Source: Corylus avellana (taxonomy: Eukaryota; Streptophyta; Magnoliopsida; Fagales; Betulaceae). From it: 64,000 nucleotides of DNA. Below the pieces are notes generated by a model, which saw only the letters and a list, made by a program, of their open reading frames with translations, had not been told where the DNA came from and ran no database searches. Made by a program: the position numbers and the translations under genes. Positions 45,423 to 56,849 of this stretch are shown here, piece after piece (the first letter of the stretch is position 1; every line of letters starts with the position of its first letter). The stretch is from assembly GCF_901000735.1 (NCBI RefSeq), contig NC_081546.1:27795900-27859899 (forward strand). Direction: 5' to 3'.

Positions 45423-46799
45423 CCACAATGAAAGTGGCATTCTTCGCTCCAGAATATTTGATAGCTACTGAGATCTGAGAATGTAAATCATCTCAAGCAA
45501 ACTTTAAAAGGTAAGACATGAAATGCTTCTCAACACCCTTGTGGTGGACTCTACCAACATGGCAAACTCATCCTTCATTGTGTCAATCCCATAATTACAG
45601 CCACCAGCTAAGTAGTTTCAGATGCAGAGGATATGCCTCTTGGTGAATCGCAATTACATCAATCAAATCACCTCCATAACTTAGGACGGTATTATAATAA
45701 TGTAAGTGCTTCACATATTACAAGTGAATTTTGGTTGTACACATAATATTGCTTCTTTAGCCATGCTGGTTTCACAACCTGACTCATCCACTTGAGCATT
45801 TTTATTACCCTTTGAGATTAATATTGCCTTATTTGAGGGACTAGTTCCTGCTTTTATAACTTTTTGCTTTATTATTTTTGTGGCATATTTTAGGATTTCA
45901 TTTTGCTTTGGGTTTGTGAGTTATGCAGGATTTGCATAATGTGGTAGGCTGTTCACATGCATGCTGCAAATTTCATGTTAGTGATGGTACTCTCCATAGC
46001 CTCTCCTAATAATTCTTTTTTGTGAAGTGTTTAAGGTAAAATTTTCCAAGCGATTGTAATTGAATTTTGTGGCAAAAAACTGACTTGCGATTCTTAGTTA
46101 AATATTTAGCAACTCTAAATCCTATGCTCATACTTTCTTTCTTTCACGGAGCATGCCACCTTAATGAGACTCAAATTACAATTAGTAATGGCTACTTCTC
46201 TGTTTTCTTGTTTTATTTGTGTTAGTATTATGCAATTTTGTAATCATGGCCCTGCTCTTTTGTGTTAGTATTATGCAATTATGAAGAATGACATTTCTTG
46301 ATTGAAGTTGGTACTACAATATAAGGTTGTCAGGTGAAAAAAGTATGTGGAGGTACAAAAGAGTTTCATCACTATCCAAACCAAAGTTGTTGTGCTTCAT
46401 TTTCTTATGGCTTGTGAAACCTTCTAAAAGAGGTATAAATAAATGGTTTGAAATACTGCTCTCTAAAGCACATACTTCCTTCTCTCTGTCCCATTTTGAA
46501 TACTAATCCAATAGCCTTTTGTTTTTTGATTGATAAGTAAATACATGATGAATTTTTGTGTATATAACATCTGAAACCCTTCATTATAGATATATGCACA
46601 GAAATAAGCTTTTCCCCTTTGTTCCACATTCTCTACTATTAAAGTTTTATCTGAGCATGGAGATTTGCGAGGTATTCCCATTTTGATTGTTCAATTTGCT
46701 GTTTGATGTGGAACATTTTAGTATAAAACTCAATAATTTAGAATTAGCAGGTTTTGTATTCAATCTTAGAGGTAAAATTTTGTTTATTGTGTCATTTTG
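45423..46799. repeat. Third copy of the TNL downstream region
   Basis: It matches 40300-41750 module by module (GGTAAGACATGAAATGCTTC near 45511; GGTTTCACAACCTG near 45767; AACTCTAAATCCTATGCTC near 46111). Near 46484 it contains the host sequence CTGTCCCATTTTGAATACTA that flanks the copia LTR at 26968. No gene is seen. Confidence 0.65.
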
Positions 46800-47210
46800 C
46801 AGGATATAATGGATCCTTAACTCAGTTGGATGATCATTATAATCTTCATGTGGATGGTTCTCATACAGTATGTTCTGATCCATATACTTTGTGTAAATTT
46901 CTAATGAATCTGATGTATATGCTGCAAATGTGGCATTACTAATTAAAATTGGTGACTGTTACATTCTGTATAGGTGGTTGCTCGAGGGTATGCAATCTGA
47001 CAATGGTTCACTGGTCTATTGCCTGCCTAGCTATAACCAATCTACTTCTGGGACTCTTGTGGGTGCTGATTGGGCTGGTGGACTTTGAAAAAGACATGGA
47101 CTTTTGGCAACTTGACATGTGGAATGGTTTCTTCCCAGCTAAGTGGCTTATTCTTAGGCATCAATAGCAAATAAGTCGACCTATCCAAGTCAGGTATGGC
47201 ATCCAAAATA
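46800..47210 (+). pseudogene. ECT-like pseudogene with internal deletion joining N-terminal and YTH parts
   Basis: Block one reads GYNGSLTQLDDHYNLHVDGS, then HT. Block two carries the text for MQSDNGSLVYCLP up to GGGACTCTTGTGGGT. There, instead of continuing, the sequence passes directly into the YTH-exon text GLVDFEKDMDFWQLDMWNGF, then FPAKW (from about 47066). The exons that normally lie between are missing, so a deletion has fused distant parts. The frame also changes at the junction. Non-functional. Confidence 0.7.
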
Positions 47211-47429
47211 TGGTTCAACCATTGTTGAAAAATTCTTTTAATTATACTGTTTTAGTTTGGCTCTTGTTGATAGGCATGTACAGTGGTTATAAACTTCATC
47301 ATTTTCCTCTTTTTCTTGTAGGGTTCACCTAGAAGCTTTGGGAATCCTTCTGCATATAGGAATTTTCTGTTGTGAATTACTTGAATTCAAGTCAAGACAG
47401 TGGTGCCCAGTTGTTTTCTAATCCCATCA

Positions 47430-47919
47430 GATGTTGGACTTGTGCTTTGCTGACTTGGAGTTTCTATTCCAAATTGATTTTGGAATTTTGTCACCTTTTG
47501 GACTCTTCTTGGTTTCCTTCTCCATGTCAATGTTGGAGTCCTTGTTTTCTAACCGATATTGAGCTTCTATAAAAGGGATCTTAGAGAAAAATAGCCGTTA
47601 GAAAATCTCGTCAATTTTTTATTTTTTTATTTTGTGTGAGAGTAAGATTTGGTTATATTGGAGTTTTTAATAGTTTTCTCGTCTTGTTACACTTTTTTGG
47701 GAAATTGGTGTATTGCGGGGTTTGAGTGGTTTTCTCGTCTTTTTACACTTTTGTTCTCTACTCTATTTGTTGATAGTGAATTTTCTTTTGGTGGCCTCCG
47801 CCAATGGATGTAAGTTTGGTAAGCTGAACCACTTAAATCTTAGTGTCGTGTGTGAATGATTTTTGCTTTATTTTTATTTCTTGCATCTGGTCTTGAAAAA
47901 TATGATAAATTTCCAAACA
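47430..47919 (+). mobile_element. LTR remnant with flank shared with 60187-60520
   Basis: A TATA-like TATAAAAGGG lies near 47568. The 3' part resembles the copia LTR (CCTCCGCCAATGGATGTAAG near 47797; ending TTTCCAAACA at 47919). The left edge is uncertain. The next 260 bp match those following the LTR piece at 59834-60186, so both came from one duplicated insertion site. Confidence 0.6.
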
Positions 47920-48654
47920 TTTTCTTTGGAAAGATCATGAAGCCATTCTACCGTAAAATCCTTAAAATTTGAGCAAATAAATAGTGTGGATTTTGTTATT
48001 TTAATATGGGTAACTTATTGACTCTTACTATTTCTCTAATATTTATCACTTTAAATTTTGTCGTCTTAATACTTATCACTTGAGAGATCATGAACTTTTT
48101 TACTCTGTTATATCTTAATAAAGTTATATGTGACTAAAATAATGACCATAATGAAACTAGTTTCTCCATAATGAAACTATTATGTTGAAACACTATAATT
48201 TTCAACTTTTTTAATATTTATTTTATCTTGTATAAATATTTCTCAATTTTTAGTTTTTTTTAAAAGCATTTCTCAAATTTTACCAAACTAATTTTTATTT
48301 GAGGAGCCATGATGCAAATGTGGCACCTACCAAATCAATTCTCAATTTTACCCTTTTTCAAACTTATTTTCAAAATCTAAAACACTTATCTTACCAAATA
48401 CGCAGCCACTTTGAATAATTTGTTATTCATTTTTGCAATAACTAATAAAAGAAATTTGAGGAATAATATTACAAAAGAGCTGAATATGCTTTTAATTAAA
48501 AAGAATAAATAAATCATCAATGGTAACTACCCCAATAATCCTATCGTCATAGTTTCTATCTGTCATGTAGTAAGCCATCTTAGTTAGACCCAAATTACAA
48601 TGGGTAATGGCTACTTCTCTGTTTTCCTGTTTTATTTATGCAAGTATTATGCTA

Positions 48655-48835
48655 AGGCATTTCCGGGAAATAAGAATTCAAATTGCTTCCGACATCATAA
48701 AGAGGTTTCAAATACAAATTTGTGCAAAATAGATATCAATAATCTTGTACATTTGGATTCGGAGAAGACATGATTTGCTTTCTCTGCTGTTATTGGAACA
48801 GAGCATGTACAAGATAAGCATTATTTTCAAATTCT
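48655..48835 (+). pseudogene. Fragment of a TNL C-terminal (C-JID) exon
   Basis: The text CCGGGAAATAAGAATTCAAA, then TTGCTTCCG matches the GNRIPNCFS-coding start of TNL exon 5, and GCTTTCTCTGCTGTTATTGG matches the AFFAVIG codons. Stops and indels are frequent, and no other TNL part adjoins. It is the fifth C-terminal exon copy in the window. Confidence 0.7.
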
Positions 48836-48901
48836 CATTCTTCTTCCTCAATAAAATCCTGCGGCTATGAGTTCAGGTTGGTACGTAGGCTCTGTTGATG
48901 A

Positions 48902-49099
48902 TCAGGAGTTCTGGGTGCGCACATGTTGGAGGGCTTCACCAGCTTTAAATTTGGAGGAAATATAGAGTTTTCTATAATCTTCATACGTAAAAGGGGCGTA
49001 GAGACGCGGGTGTTGAGAGTCGACGAGTTGAGGTGGGGCTTCAACTGCTGCCTCCTTGGGTCCTAACACAAATGAAGCAATTGACACTCGATTATCTCC
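48902..49099 (-). pseudogene. 2-oxoglutarate-dependent dioxygenase, C-terminal exon fragment
   Basis: After a good acceptor (TTATTGCCAG) the minus strand gives an open 66-codon exon with the typical end of plant 2OG-Fe(II) dioxygenases: RVSIASFVLGPKEAAVEAPP, then LVDSQHPRLY, PFTYEDYRKLY and KAGEALQHVR, followed by a stop. The Arg-x-Ser that binds 2-oxoglutarate in this family (here RVS) is present. The upstream text has no double-stranded beta-helix core or iron-binding HxD, so only the last exon remains. It belongs to the same family as the fragment at 201-570 and has the opposite strand, as expected for an inverted-duplication arm. Confidence 0.75.
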
Positions 49100-49489
49100 C
49101 TGGCAATAAGAGCAGCGCAAGTAGAGTCTAAAAGGAGAAAGAAAACTGAAGATATAGTAGATGTGAAGGGAAGAAATTAAAGAAACCTGTGTTGAGGAGA
49201 GGCATCCAACAACTGAGAGCAAAAGGCTCGCACGGCCGCAGGGCGAGTTCAAGTCATAGAGCCCCAAGGCCTCGTAAAAATTGTTAAGTGGTGTAATTGC
49301 TTGAACTCAATTCTTTTTCTCTCTCCCATATATAATATATGGGATTGATGCACGACATGTCATTTACGCATTCAATTGTGAGAGAAATCCTTTTTTTTCA
49401 AATTGCAAGTAATTCAAACAAATAATTGTGAGAATCCGGATCCTAATATGTGAGTGATGGAACCTTTCCTTACCCTTGAATTTCCCAGG

Positions 49490-50297
49490 TGTTCACCTTC
49501 CTTTCCCAGTGGCTACGGCACGGGCCTTTGACCCTTATGCTTCCCTCCAATTCGCTCTATACTTTTCTCTTTCTCGACAATCAAGAAGATAGATATGGGG
49601 AGAGGGAAGAAGCTGCCTTCAATATGAACAACTGGGAAGTTGAGGATCTTGGTTTCCTTAAGATTGTGCTCAGTTAAAAAAATAAAATAAAATAAATTTC
49701 CATGCCAATTTGCAAGCAAGTGCTTTCCTTAGACAAGCATCCGAATGTAATTTTGAAGACATTATTAGTGCTCATTGTTTTAAGATATCTAGTAATCATC
49801 TAGCAAAATACATATGTTATTATTATCAAACTATACTTGTTATAAGATGTCTTGTGATAATGATTTCAATCTAACAAGTAATATTAAGTTCATTCAAGAC
49901 AAATAAATGATACAGAGAAAGTTCGCGTTTTGAATAATCATTCTCTCTAAGACTATCCTAGCTCTCACTCGATCTCTAGGCAATTCATCTCTCATCCTTG
50001 CTAACTTAAGCATCACAACTTTTTTTATTTTTTTGGTGCCGATACCACCAACAAGTCTTTGATCACTTTTATCCTTTTTTGCAGGTATCCGTTGCCCGAA
50101 ATTGATTGGGCAATCAATTGAAGAAATATTTGTTACTTTCTTAATTAGAGAAAAGATCGTCTGGCACAAGTTAGATCAATAGATGCTAAGGGAAACCCAC
50201 ATATATATATTTTTTCTTTGAATTAGGATAATGATTTAATGAAATCAGATTGAGTATTTTATTCTCACTAAGAGCAAATTGAAATAATTGTAACTTT
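49490..50297. repeat. Right arm of inverted duplication (partner 2930-5080)
   Basis: The text AAGAAGCTGCCTTCAATATG near 49608 is the reverse complement of about 4958. The region carries the empty sites for the solo LTR at 4587-4915 (near 49656-49690), the hAT-like element at 3725-4427 (near 49815-49826) and the 310-bp segment at 3293-3604 (near 49905-49960). Confidence 0.85.
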
Positions 50298-50411
50298 TTT
50301 TTTATTTTTTTTTTACATGTCCACATAAGAGAAGGGAGAGAAGAAATTCGAACTAATGACCTCCGCTTTATGAGACGTGGTTCACAGCTGATTGAGCTAT
50401 CCCTTGATATC
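50298..50411 (-). mobile_element. tRNA-derived SINE with 17-bp target duplication
   Basis: The minus strand reads ATAGCTCAATCAGCTG (A-box-like) and GGTCATTAGTTCGAATTT (B-box-like), and ends in an A-rich tail (poly-T at the left on the plus strand). The flanks GAAATAATTGTAACTTT (50281-50297) and GAAATAAATGTAACTTT (50412-50428) are a target duplication with one mismatch. The left arm has the empty site at 2906-2930. Confidence 0.85.
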
Positions 50412-50428
50412 GAAATAAATGTAACTTT

Positions 50429-51510
50429 GAGCGCTTTTCATTGTATAAAAATACCTTACGGACTATGGACTATGGAGGACTAGAATGATGAGCAAGCCCT
50501 AATAGTTAGCTTTTAGTACAATTTTCTATAAAGCCGGCCCAGTACATTGTTGAGCTCCAAAGGATTGAGCCGGCCTCAAACTTTGGGCTAGCCCCATATG
50601 TAGTTTTGCCAAATATATAGAGGTCCTTCTCACTCTCCTAAGTTTTTGCAATTTTTTCTTTTTCTTTTCTTAGTTAATTTGTGTTAAAGTTGGTTTACTA
50701 TTGAAATGGTTTAATTATTAACAAAACACAATAAATCTCTTATTTAGTTCGATCTTATTGAGTAACGAAGATGATAGATAGTGTTATATAGAGAGATAGA
50801 ACCATAAACTTTTGAAGGGGCTATGGCCTGATTTTATGAGATTACAACACATCATTTAAGGAGTAAATTTTGGAAAAATTTTTTGGAAAGCGTATCATTT
50901 CTCTTTTCAAAATCATTTTCAAATGTTTACTAAACAAATTTTCATTTGTTGACCCTACATGCAACACTTTTTATAAATGGCGTCCCCGCAAAATCAATTC
51001 TTCTTGCATTTTATACTTTATGGTGAAATATCGTTCGTTCATTAATCTTGAGCTTAAGTAGTAATTAATGCAAGAATTTATATTCTGTAGGAATTGATAG
51101 AGTTTATAGCAGTAAAAATTGTTGAAAGAGCAATGTCCATGAAGATACTAAACTTTGCTAAAATTGTTCTTCTACTTCAAGGTTTAGTTAGATTTTTCCC
51201 ATATTTGCTTTTTTCTGTCTTTCTTTAGTTCGTTTTCTCTATTTTTGTTTAAAATCAAGCAACAACGGGAAAGAGAAAATGAGTTGTCCTAACATAACAG
51301 CTTGATGATAGTGTCAATATGAACTAATAGAGAAAGGATCCGAGTATATATCTGTGTACAAAATACAAAAATGTACAGAAACAACCACAATCTTTTGTGT
51401 CAGAGGTTCGACTATTTTTGCACGGAAAGAAGTTTTTCTAACAAATATATTGTGCCACATTCTCTACTACTAAAGTTTTATTTGAGGGTGGAGATTTGCA
51501 TGGCATTCAC
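50429..51510. repeat. Right arm of inverted duplication (partner 1830-2905)
   Basis: The text AGCCGGCCCAGTACATTGTT near 50533 and CATTTGTTGACCCTACATGC near 50943 are reverse complements of left-arm sequence. No gene is seen. Confidence 0.8.
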
Positions 51511-51511
51511 A

Positions 51512-51800
51512 TTTTTTTTTTTTTTTTTTTCTAATTAAAAAGGTGGGAAGGGGCGACCAGTGTAGTTTTCCCCCTTGGGCGTTACCATCGGGGTTCCCAC
51601 CCGCTGTGGAATGTCCGGTTTGAGCCATAGCTACTGCCTGGGAAGGCGAGCCCGTCACCATAACCCCACAAAGGTGTAAGCCAGTAGAGCTCCTTTAAAG
51701 TAGCATCTGGTTCACGCATCTACTACCGTAAGCGGATTTGAACACGCGACCACTAAGATGAAAGGAATTCTTCTACCAACTCAACTACCACCCTTGTGGT
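51512..51800 (-). mobile_element. tRNA-derived SINE with target duplication GCATGGCATTC
   Basis: The minus strand starts ACCACAAGGGTGGTAGTTGA, then GTTGGTAGAAG (A-box-like), has GGTCGCGTGTTCAAATCC (B box), a 200-bp unrelated body and a poly-A tail (poly-T at 51512-51530). The flanks beginning GCATGGCATTC at 51498 and 51801 are a target duplication of up to 17 bp with one mismatch. The left arm holds the uninterrupted site at about 1795-1822. Confidence 0.9.
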
Positions 51801-51829
51801 GCATGGCATTCTCATTTTGATTGTTCAAT

Positions 51830-52179
51830 TTGCTGTTTGATGTCGAACCTTTTAGTTTAAAACTTATCAATTTAGAATTATCAGCTTTTCTATTCATTTT
51901 TAGTGCGAAAATTTTGTTTATTCTGTCTCCTATGGATCAGAACCCGTGCATTGTTATTCAAGGGATGCAACATTTGTTGGGGACGTTCCAAATGGAACCA
52001 CCCAGTTCTGCCGGTTCAACTCTATGAAAATAAATGACAACACTTCTAGCAATATGATGTTTGGTCCAAGTACCCCAAATGGAAATAAGAAGCTAGATGC
52101 AGCATTCTGTGATGCTGAACCAAAAGCAATTGAGAAAAGTAGCAAGTATCCAATCTTCCTCTTCTTCTCGGTGAGTTGA
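51830..52179 (+). pseudogene. ECT-like pseudogene piece reaching the first YTH exon
   Basis: The frame reads SYGSEPVHCYSRDATFVGDV, then PNGTTQFCRFNSMKINDNTS, FGPSTPNGNKKLDAAFCDAE and SSKYPIFLFFSV, followed by a GT donor. The second half is the YTH-domain segment STPNGNKKLDAAF, present here next to motifs that in complete family members lie much further upstream, so exons have been deleted between them. The next YTH exon does not follow. Its left-arm counterpart (about 1640-1800) is shorter. Confidence 0.7.
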
Positions 52180-54224
52180 AGTACATTTTTCTGCTACAAT
52201 TCTTGTTCTTTTTTTGTTGGGTAAATCACATGTTTTCTCATTTTCATATGGCCAAAACGTGGTACAAATTACAATTAAATTTGATTTTTTTCCCCACTCT
52301 GTTGCTGTAACTAGCTAGAATACATGAATAAGCTAGCTATAAGCTTTTGCTTAGTTTTAATTTCAATGGAGACTTATTTGCTAAAGAGCTGGATAGATGA
52401 GAATGGTCATGCAGTTGTCGATGCTTGGAGTAGATAGAAGATAAAGCTAAAAAGGGTAAATAATATTTTGAAAAGAAATAGCAGATGTTAATAGTCATTG
52501 GTTGGGGTCTTCTTTTTTTTTTTTTTTTCTTTTTTTCTGTGTGTGTTTATTTATCTATTCACATATGTGCAATAGTTTTGCAGGCACTATTTATTTTTTC
52601 CTAAATTTAGAACCACCTATAAATAATAAGTCTGATGAGAGTAATAATAATAATAATAATAGTAATTTTTTTATTTTTTTTTTTAAAAAAATGGTCACTT
52701 CATTATCTCATCATCTTGAGAAAACTGGTTGGTCAAAATTGAAAACTGAATGCGGTACACAAGTCTTATTTTGCGGCCACAATGAGGCTTTTTGATTCCC
52801 AGTTGAGCTTTCAACAACAGTTGTGAATCTATTACCAAATTGCTGGAGCTTGCTAATCCAATTCCTAATCCAGAAATCTACTCGGTCCAAGTTTACTGCC
52901 AATCATGAAAATGAGCTAAAAGGAGAGACAACCATTACACATGCATGACTGCAAAATTGTTTTCAATTTTTTTTTTTTTTTTTATATAATTTTAACTATT
53001 TAATTCAAAAACTTTCCCAATTCCCACTACCTTTCAACCCCTTAAGTCAACGGATAAAGGTTCGAAGTAACAAAAACCATGACCATTTGAGAGATAAATG
53101 AAGTTTCTCCTTTTTTTTTTTATATATTTTTTTAAATTTTTTCGTTAAATGAGAACCAACAAACAGAACCTTACAAACGAAGCAAACATGGGACCAACTA
53201 AAAGAACAACACTAAAAGAAACTCATTCCACCTTTGTAAAAAAAATAATTTCTATAAAATACTTTTAAATGCGTCACATTAAGACATTAATTTTAAAAAT
53301 AATGGGAACTTGTGCAAGTGGACAAGAAAGTAGTTGTTAGAGTAGTAGCATGCAGTATACTCCCTATAGTGCATTCCCTTTCTTATGTTTAAGGAAAATC
53401 ACAAAAAAACATCCACATCAGAAGCTCCAAATTTAACCAACATCAAAGGGCATCTACAGTATTTCCCAATGCATCTACAGTGTTTTCCAATGCATTGGAA
53501 AATACTATAGACTCCCTATGCATTATTAAATTATAAAACATTTCATTCTCTTTCCTATCTCCTTTACATGCCCCAACAATTCTCTCTTCTCTCTCCTCTC
53601 TCGTTGGTTGCAATGATAAAAAAAATAATATTTAATTCATATAGGAAAAAATAAGAGAATTTATTGTGAAATGTTTTTTTATAAGGAATCAAAAAGTAAT
53701 TTTATTCCCTAAATTGAAGACAAATAATTGGGAAGCTGCTGCTTGTGGCAGAATGATAAGTTTGGTTCAAAGTGATGTTTATATATGAGTATGGTTGTCA
53801 TTATATGAAATTCGTAAGGTATTTTTGTCCGTGTATATATTTCATTAAACACAAAACTGCGGGGTGCTTTTCTTCCAGAAGTTTGTTTGCTTAGAAGCCT
53901 CGTTTTTCAGCTTCGCCCCAAACATGGTTTTGAGCATTTGAAGCCTCCAAAGCGCTTTGAAAATATTTTACCAAACACCTCTATTTTTTTCTGAAACGGG
54001 CTTCGAAGGCATCATAAGTGCTTTTTGGGTGTTGCAGACCCAAACATGCTCTTAGTGGATGAATAAATTATCTGACTTGAGAGACACAGCCCAAGAGAAT
54101 TTGTTCGACGTAAATAAGAGAAGGTGGCGTACGGTATATCATCCTCTTTCTTTACAATATGATTAGTGGGAACTTAGCCTTATTTGTCAACTTTCCGGTC
54201 GTCACAGACTCACAGCTTGGAATC
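52180..54224. other. Intergenic, no gene seen
   Basis: The stretch holds poly-T tracts (about 52510-52530, 52968-52984), a short (AAT)n run near 52643-52660, and a palindromic CCAATGCATTGG near 53498-53509 within a repeated CATCTACAGT motif. Near 53890-54050 the text about AACATGGTTTTGAGC resembles MITE ends. No coding sequence is supported. Confidence 0.4.
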
Positions 54225-54500
54225 GTCCACAACTTTAAGGAAGCTGCCAAGAAGTTGCTCATTGTTCGTTTGACGCGTCACGCGTGTGACCAACTCTGAG
54301 TCATGATTCAGAGCACGCCTGGCGTGCTTCAACAGTGAAGCACGCCAGGCTAAATTTTGTTTTTTTTCTTTTTTTTCAAAAAAATTAAAATAATAAAATA
54401 ATAATAATAAAAAAATCACGGCCGGCGTGCTTCACTGTTGAAGCAGGGCGTCACCCCTATCTTCCATTCTTTTCATATCGTGCAACGCGGCATCTACTTA
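54225..54500 (+). promoter_or_regulatory. TIR-locus promoter module, now 3.7 kb from its TIR exon
   Basis: AACTTTAAGGAAGCTGCCAA, then GAAGTTGCTC leads to TTTGACGCGTCACGCGTGTG with the palindrome at 54271-54280. CGTGCAACGCGGCATCTACT near 54480 matches the TNL-B leader region at 34336. At TNL-B the transcript leader and ATG follow at once; here homology breaks at about 54500 and resumes at about 58201. A CACGCCAGGC-type inverted insertion lies at 54315-54445. Confidence 0.65.
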
Positions 54501-54574
54501 TATATATATATATATATAGTGGGAGAGAGAAGTGGGGGAGACTTGAGGGCGGTCGCCTCTGGTATTTTTTTTAA

Positions 54575-55219
54575 GGGTTAAATACTTCATACCCCCCTAA
54601 GGTTTCTCAATTTTATTTTTTTTCCTGCTGTAGTTTCATTTTTTATGGAATTCGGCTGTGATTATTTTATTCAGTGACCAAATTAGTCCGTCCAGTTAGT
54701 TGGCGTTAGGATTGACCGTGAACGATAAGGCGTCGACTACATTGACACATATTTAATTTTTTTAATTTTTTTTAAATAAAAAAATGTATTTTTTTTTTAA
54801 AGGAAAAAAAAATTGGGAGTGGCGAGCAGGGGTGGCCGATTGATTGGGGTGGTTTCGGCCACCCAAGGCTCAATAAGGGTGGTCGGTGGGCGCAGAGGGG
54901 GGTGGTTTTAGGCCGCGGGCTCAAGGGGGGTGGCAGTGCCCCAGTGCACCTAGAGACTAAGCCACTTGATGCGACCAGAATGGTGGCCGGGGCCACCCCA
55001 ATTTTTTCCACTTTTAATTTAAAAAAAAAATTAAAAAAAATTAATATGTGCCACATGTCGACGTCTGTTTGGTCCACGTGTCAGTCATAACGGTCAACTA
55101 ACGGATGGACTAATTTGGTCACTTATCAAAACCACAGGGACCTCCTGTGATAAAAATGAAACCACAGGGGGAAAAAAATAAAGTTGAAAAATCCTAAGGG
55201 AGTATGAAGTATTTAACCC
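54575..55219. mobile_element. Mutator-like fold-back MITE with exact 9-bp target duplication
   Basis: The ends GGGTTAAATACTTCATAC and its inverted copy bound 645 bp. The flanks 54566-54574 and 55220-55228 are both TTTTTTTAA. Inner blocks such as GACCAAATTAGTCCG are also inverted. The core (about 54820-55000) is GGGGTGGTTTCGGCC-type sequence like that in the element at 30465. No transposase is encoded. Confidence 0.8.
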
Positions 55220-56074
55220 TTTTTTTAAAGTATTTTTCTAGCATGAATTGTTTACCATCCCAAGTAACAAGATTTTGTTAAAAAAAAAAAACAATCAAGA
55301 AATTTAATGTTTATTTATCAATATTTCACGTTTTCTTGTCATAATCCAAGTACCCAACCGAGTAAGTTGAGAGTAAAGTTTATAATTAAAGCCATTAACG
55401 CCTTAATTTGTCTTGGTTATGACAGCGTCCTTAATTTTTCTTGGTTATAATTTAAGCTTTTCAATTGAGATATATCTCTCATTTTCATCATTTTGTTTAT
55501 CTTATTCTAAAACAATATTGTTATTTTTTTTTTGTTTGGTGTGTTTTATATACTTTGGAATTTTGTCAAGCATCAACGAGTTTCAAAAGATTACTGCCAA
55601 TCTCAGATTTGTTCTTTTTATTAATTCATTTTAGGCTAATAGCTATCGGAATATGCTAATAATTTTATTATAATATCATTAGAGTATGAAAACTAAACAA
55701 TTATTAAACAATACTTCGTAACAAAATGGAAGATGAATTTCTTGAAAATAATTTGCTTCTCTACATTAAAAGGGAAATTGCTGAAAGCTTCGATTCAGAT
55801 ACTTGATGATTTTGTTTCTCTAAGACCACATAGAATGCAATTTTAGGCACTTTGTATTTTGTATTTTCCTTTACTTTTGTGCTAGTGCCTTCATGGTAAC
55901 TAATATATCAATTTAGCATATAAATATGCTTTTTGTGATACATATAGTGTGGTATAATTTATTTTTTTGATTGTATTTACCATATTATAATAAAAATATA
56001 ATATATAAAGAGAAAAAAAAATTATCGTTATATTTTATTATTTTATTGACACCCCTGGTAGAACCTGGATCCGC

Positions 56075-56126
<52 letters not shown>

Positions 56127-56849
56127 ACACAATGAAAGGCTGAGAGAGATTCAAACTAGTGATCTTCATTTCATTAAGCGTGGTCCACAATCGATTGAGC
56201 TACCCATTGAAACATATTAGGTGTTTAATGGAGAATGTTAGGTTTTTTTTTTTTTTTTTTCTTGATTATAGGGGGATATTATTTTATGAAAAAATAAAAA
56301 AGAAAGTTGCTCTTATTTCTTTTACTTGACTTTTATAAAATAATATTCACTTAGGACCAAGTGAACACAAGGAGAACACCAAAAAAACACCTAACATTTT
56401 CCAATATTAATTAAGGAGTCAATGCTAGGTGTTCTGCTTGTGTTCTCCTAATTTTAGGTGAATAGTTAAAATAGAGATCCTTATTTTAGCACTTTAAAAA
56501 AGTGAGTAGTTAAAATAGAAAAAAATGTACTTTCAGTTATTTTGGTGAGTAAAATTTGGTAATACTGCTAATAATTCTCTTACAAACATTGCTGAAGAGA
56601 TCCTTATTCCCTAGATAGAGGTACATATTAACATACTTCTCACCTGATTTTTTTTAACTTCTAAATAACAACAAACAAAATTTATTCCGAGTCAACAGAA
56701 AATAAATATAAATAAAAAAGAAATGCTATATTTTTAAATTTTATTTTTCAAAAATTAATTCTCAAAATACTGTGTCAATCATTTCATAAATTAATAAATT
56801 TCATAAAATAATAACACATTATTTAAAAACACACTTTTAAAAAAATAGT
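55220..56849. other. Intergenic with microsatellite and SINE remnant
   Basis: A (AT)n tract lies at about 56079-56122. A second pair of opposed texts (GTTCTCC and GGAGAAC, near 56230-56450) suggests a decayed inverted-repeat element. No gene is seen. Confidence 0.4.
56123..56215 (-). mobile_element. SINE remnant, same family as 50298-50411
   Basis: The minus strand reads ATGGGTAGCTCAATCGATTG, then TGGACCACGC and ATCACTAGTTTGAATCTC, parallel to the A- and B-box regions of the 50298 SINE. The tail side has become the (AT)n microsatellite. No target duplication was recognised. Confidence 0.65.

Noticed and set aside
50298..50411. A functional tRNA gene
   Set aside because: The A- and B-box-like motifs are present, but there is no cloverleaf with acceptor stem; the poly-A tail and target duplications identify a SINE.
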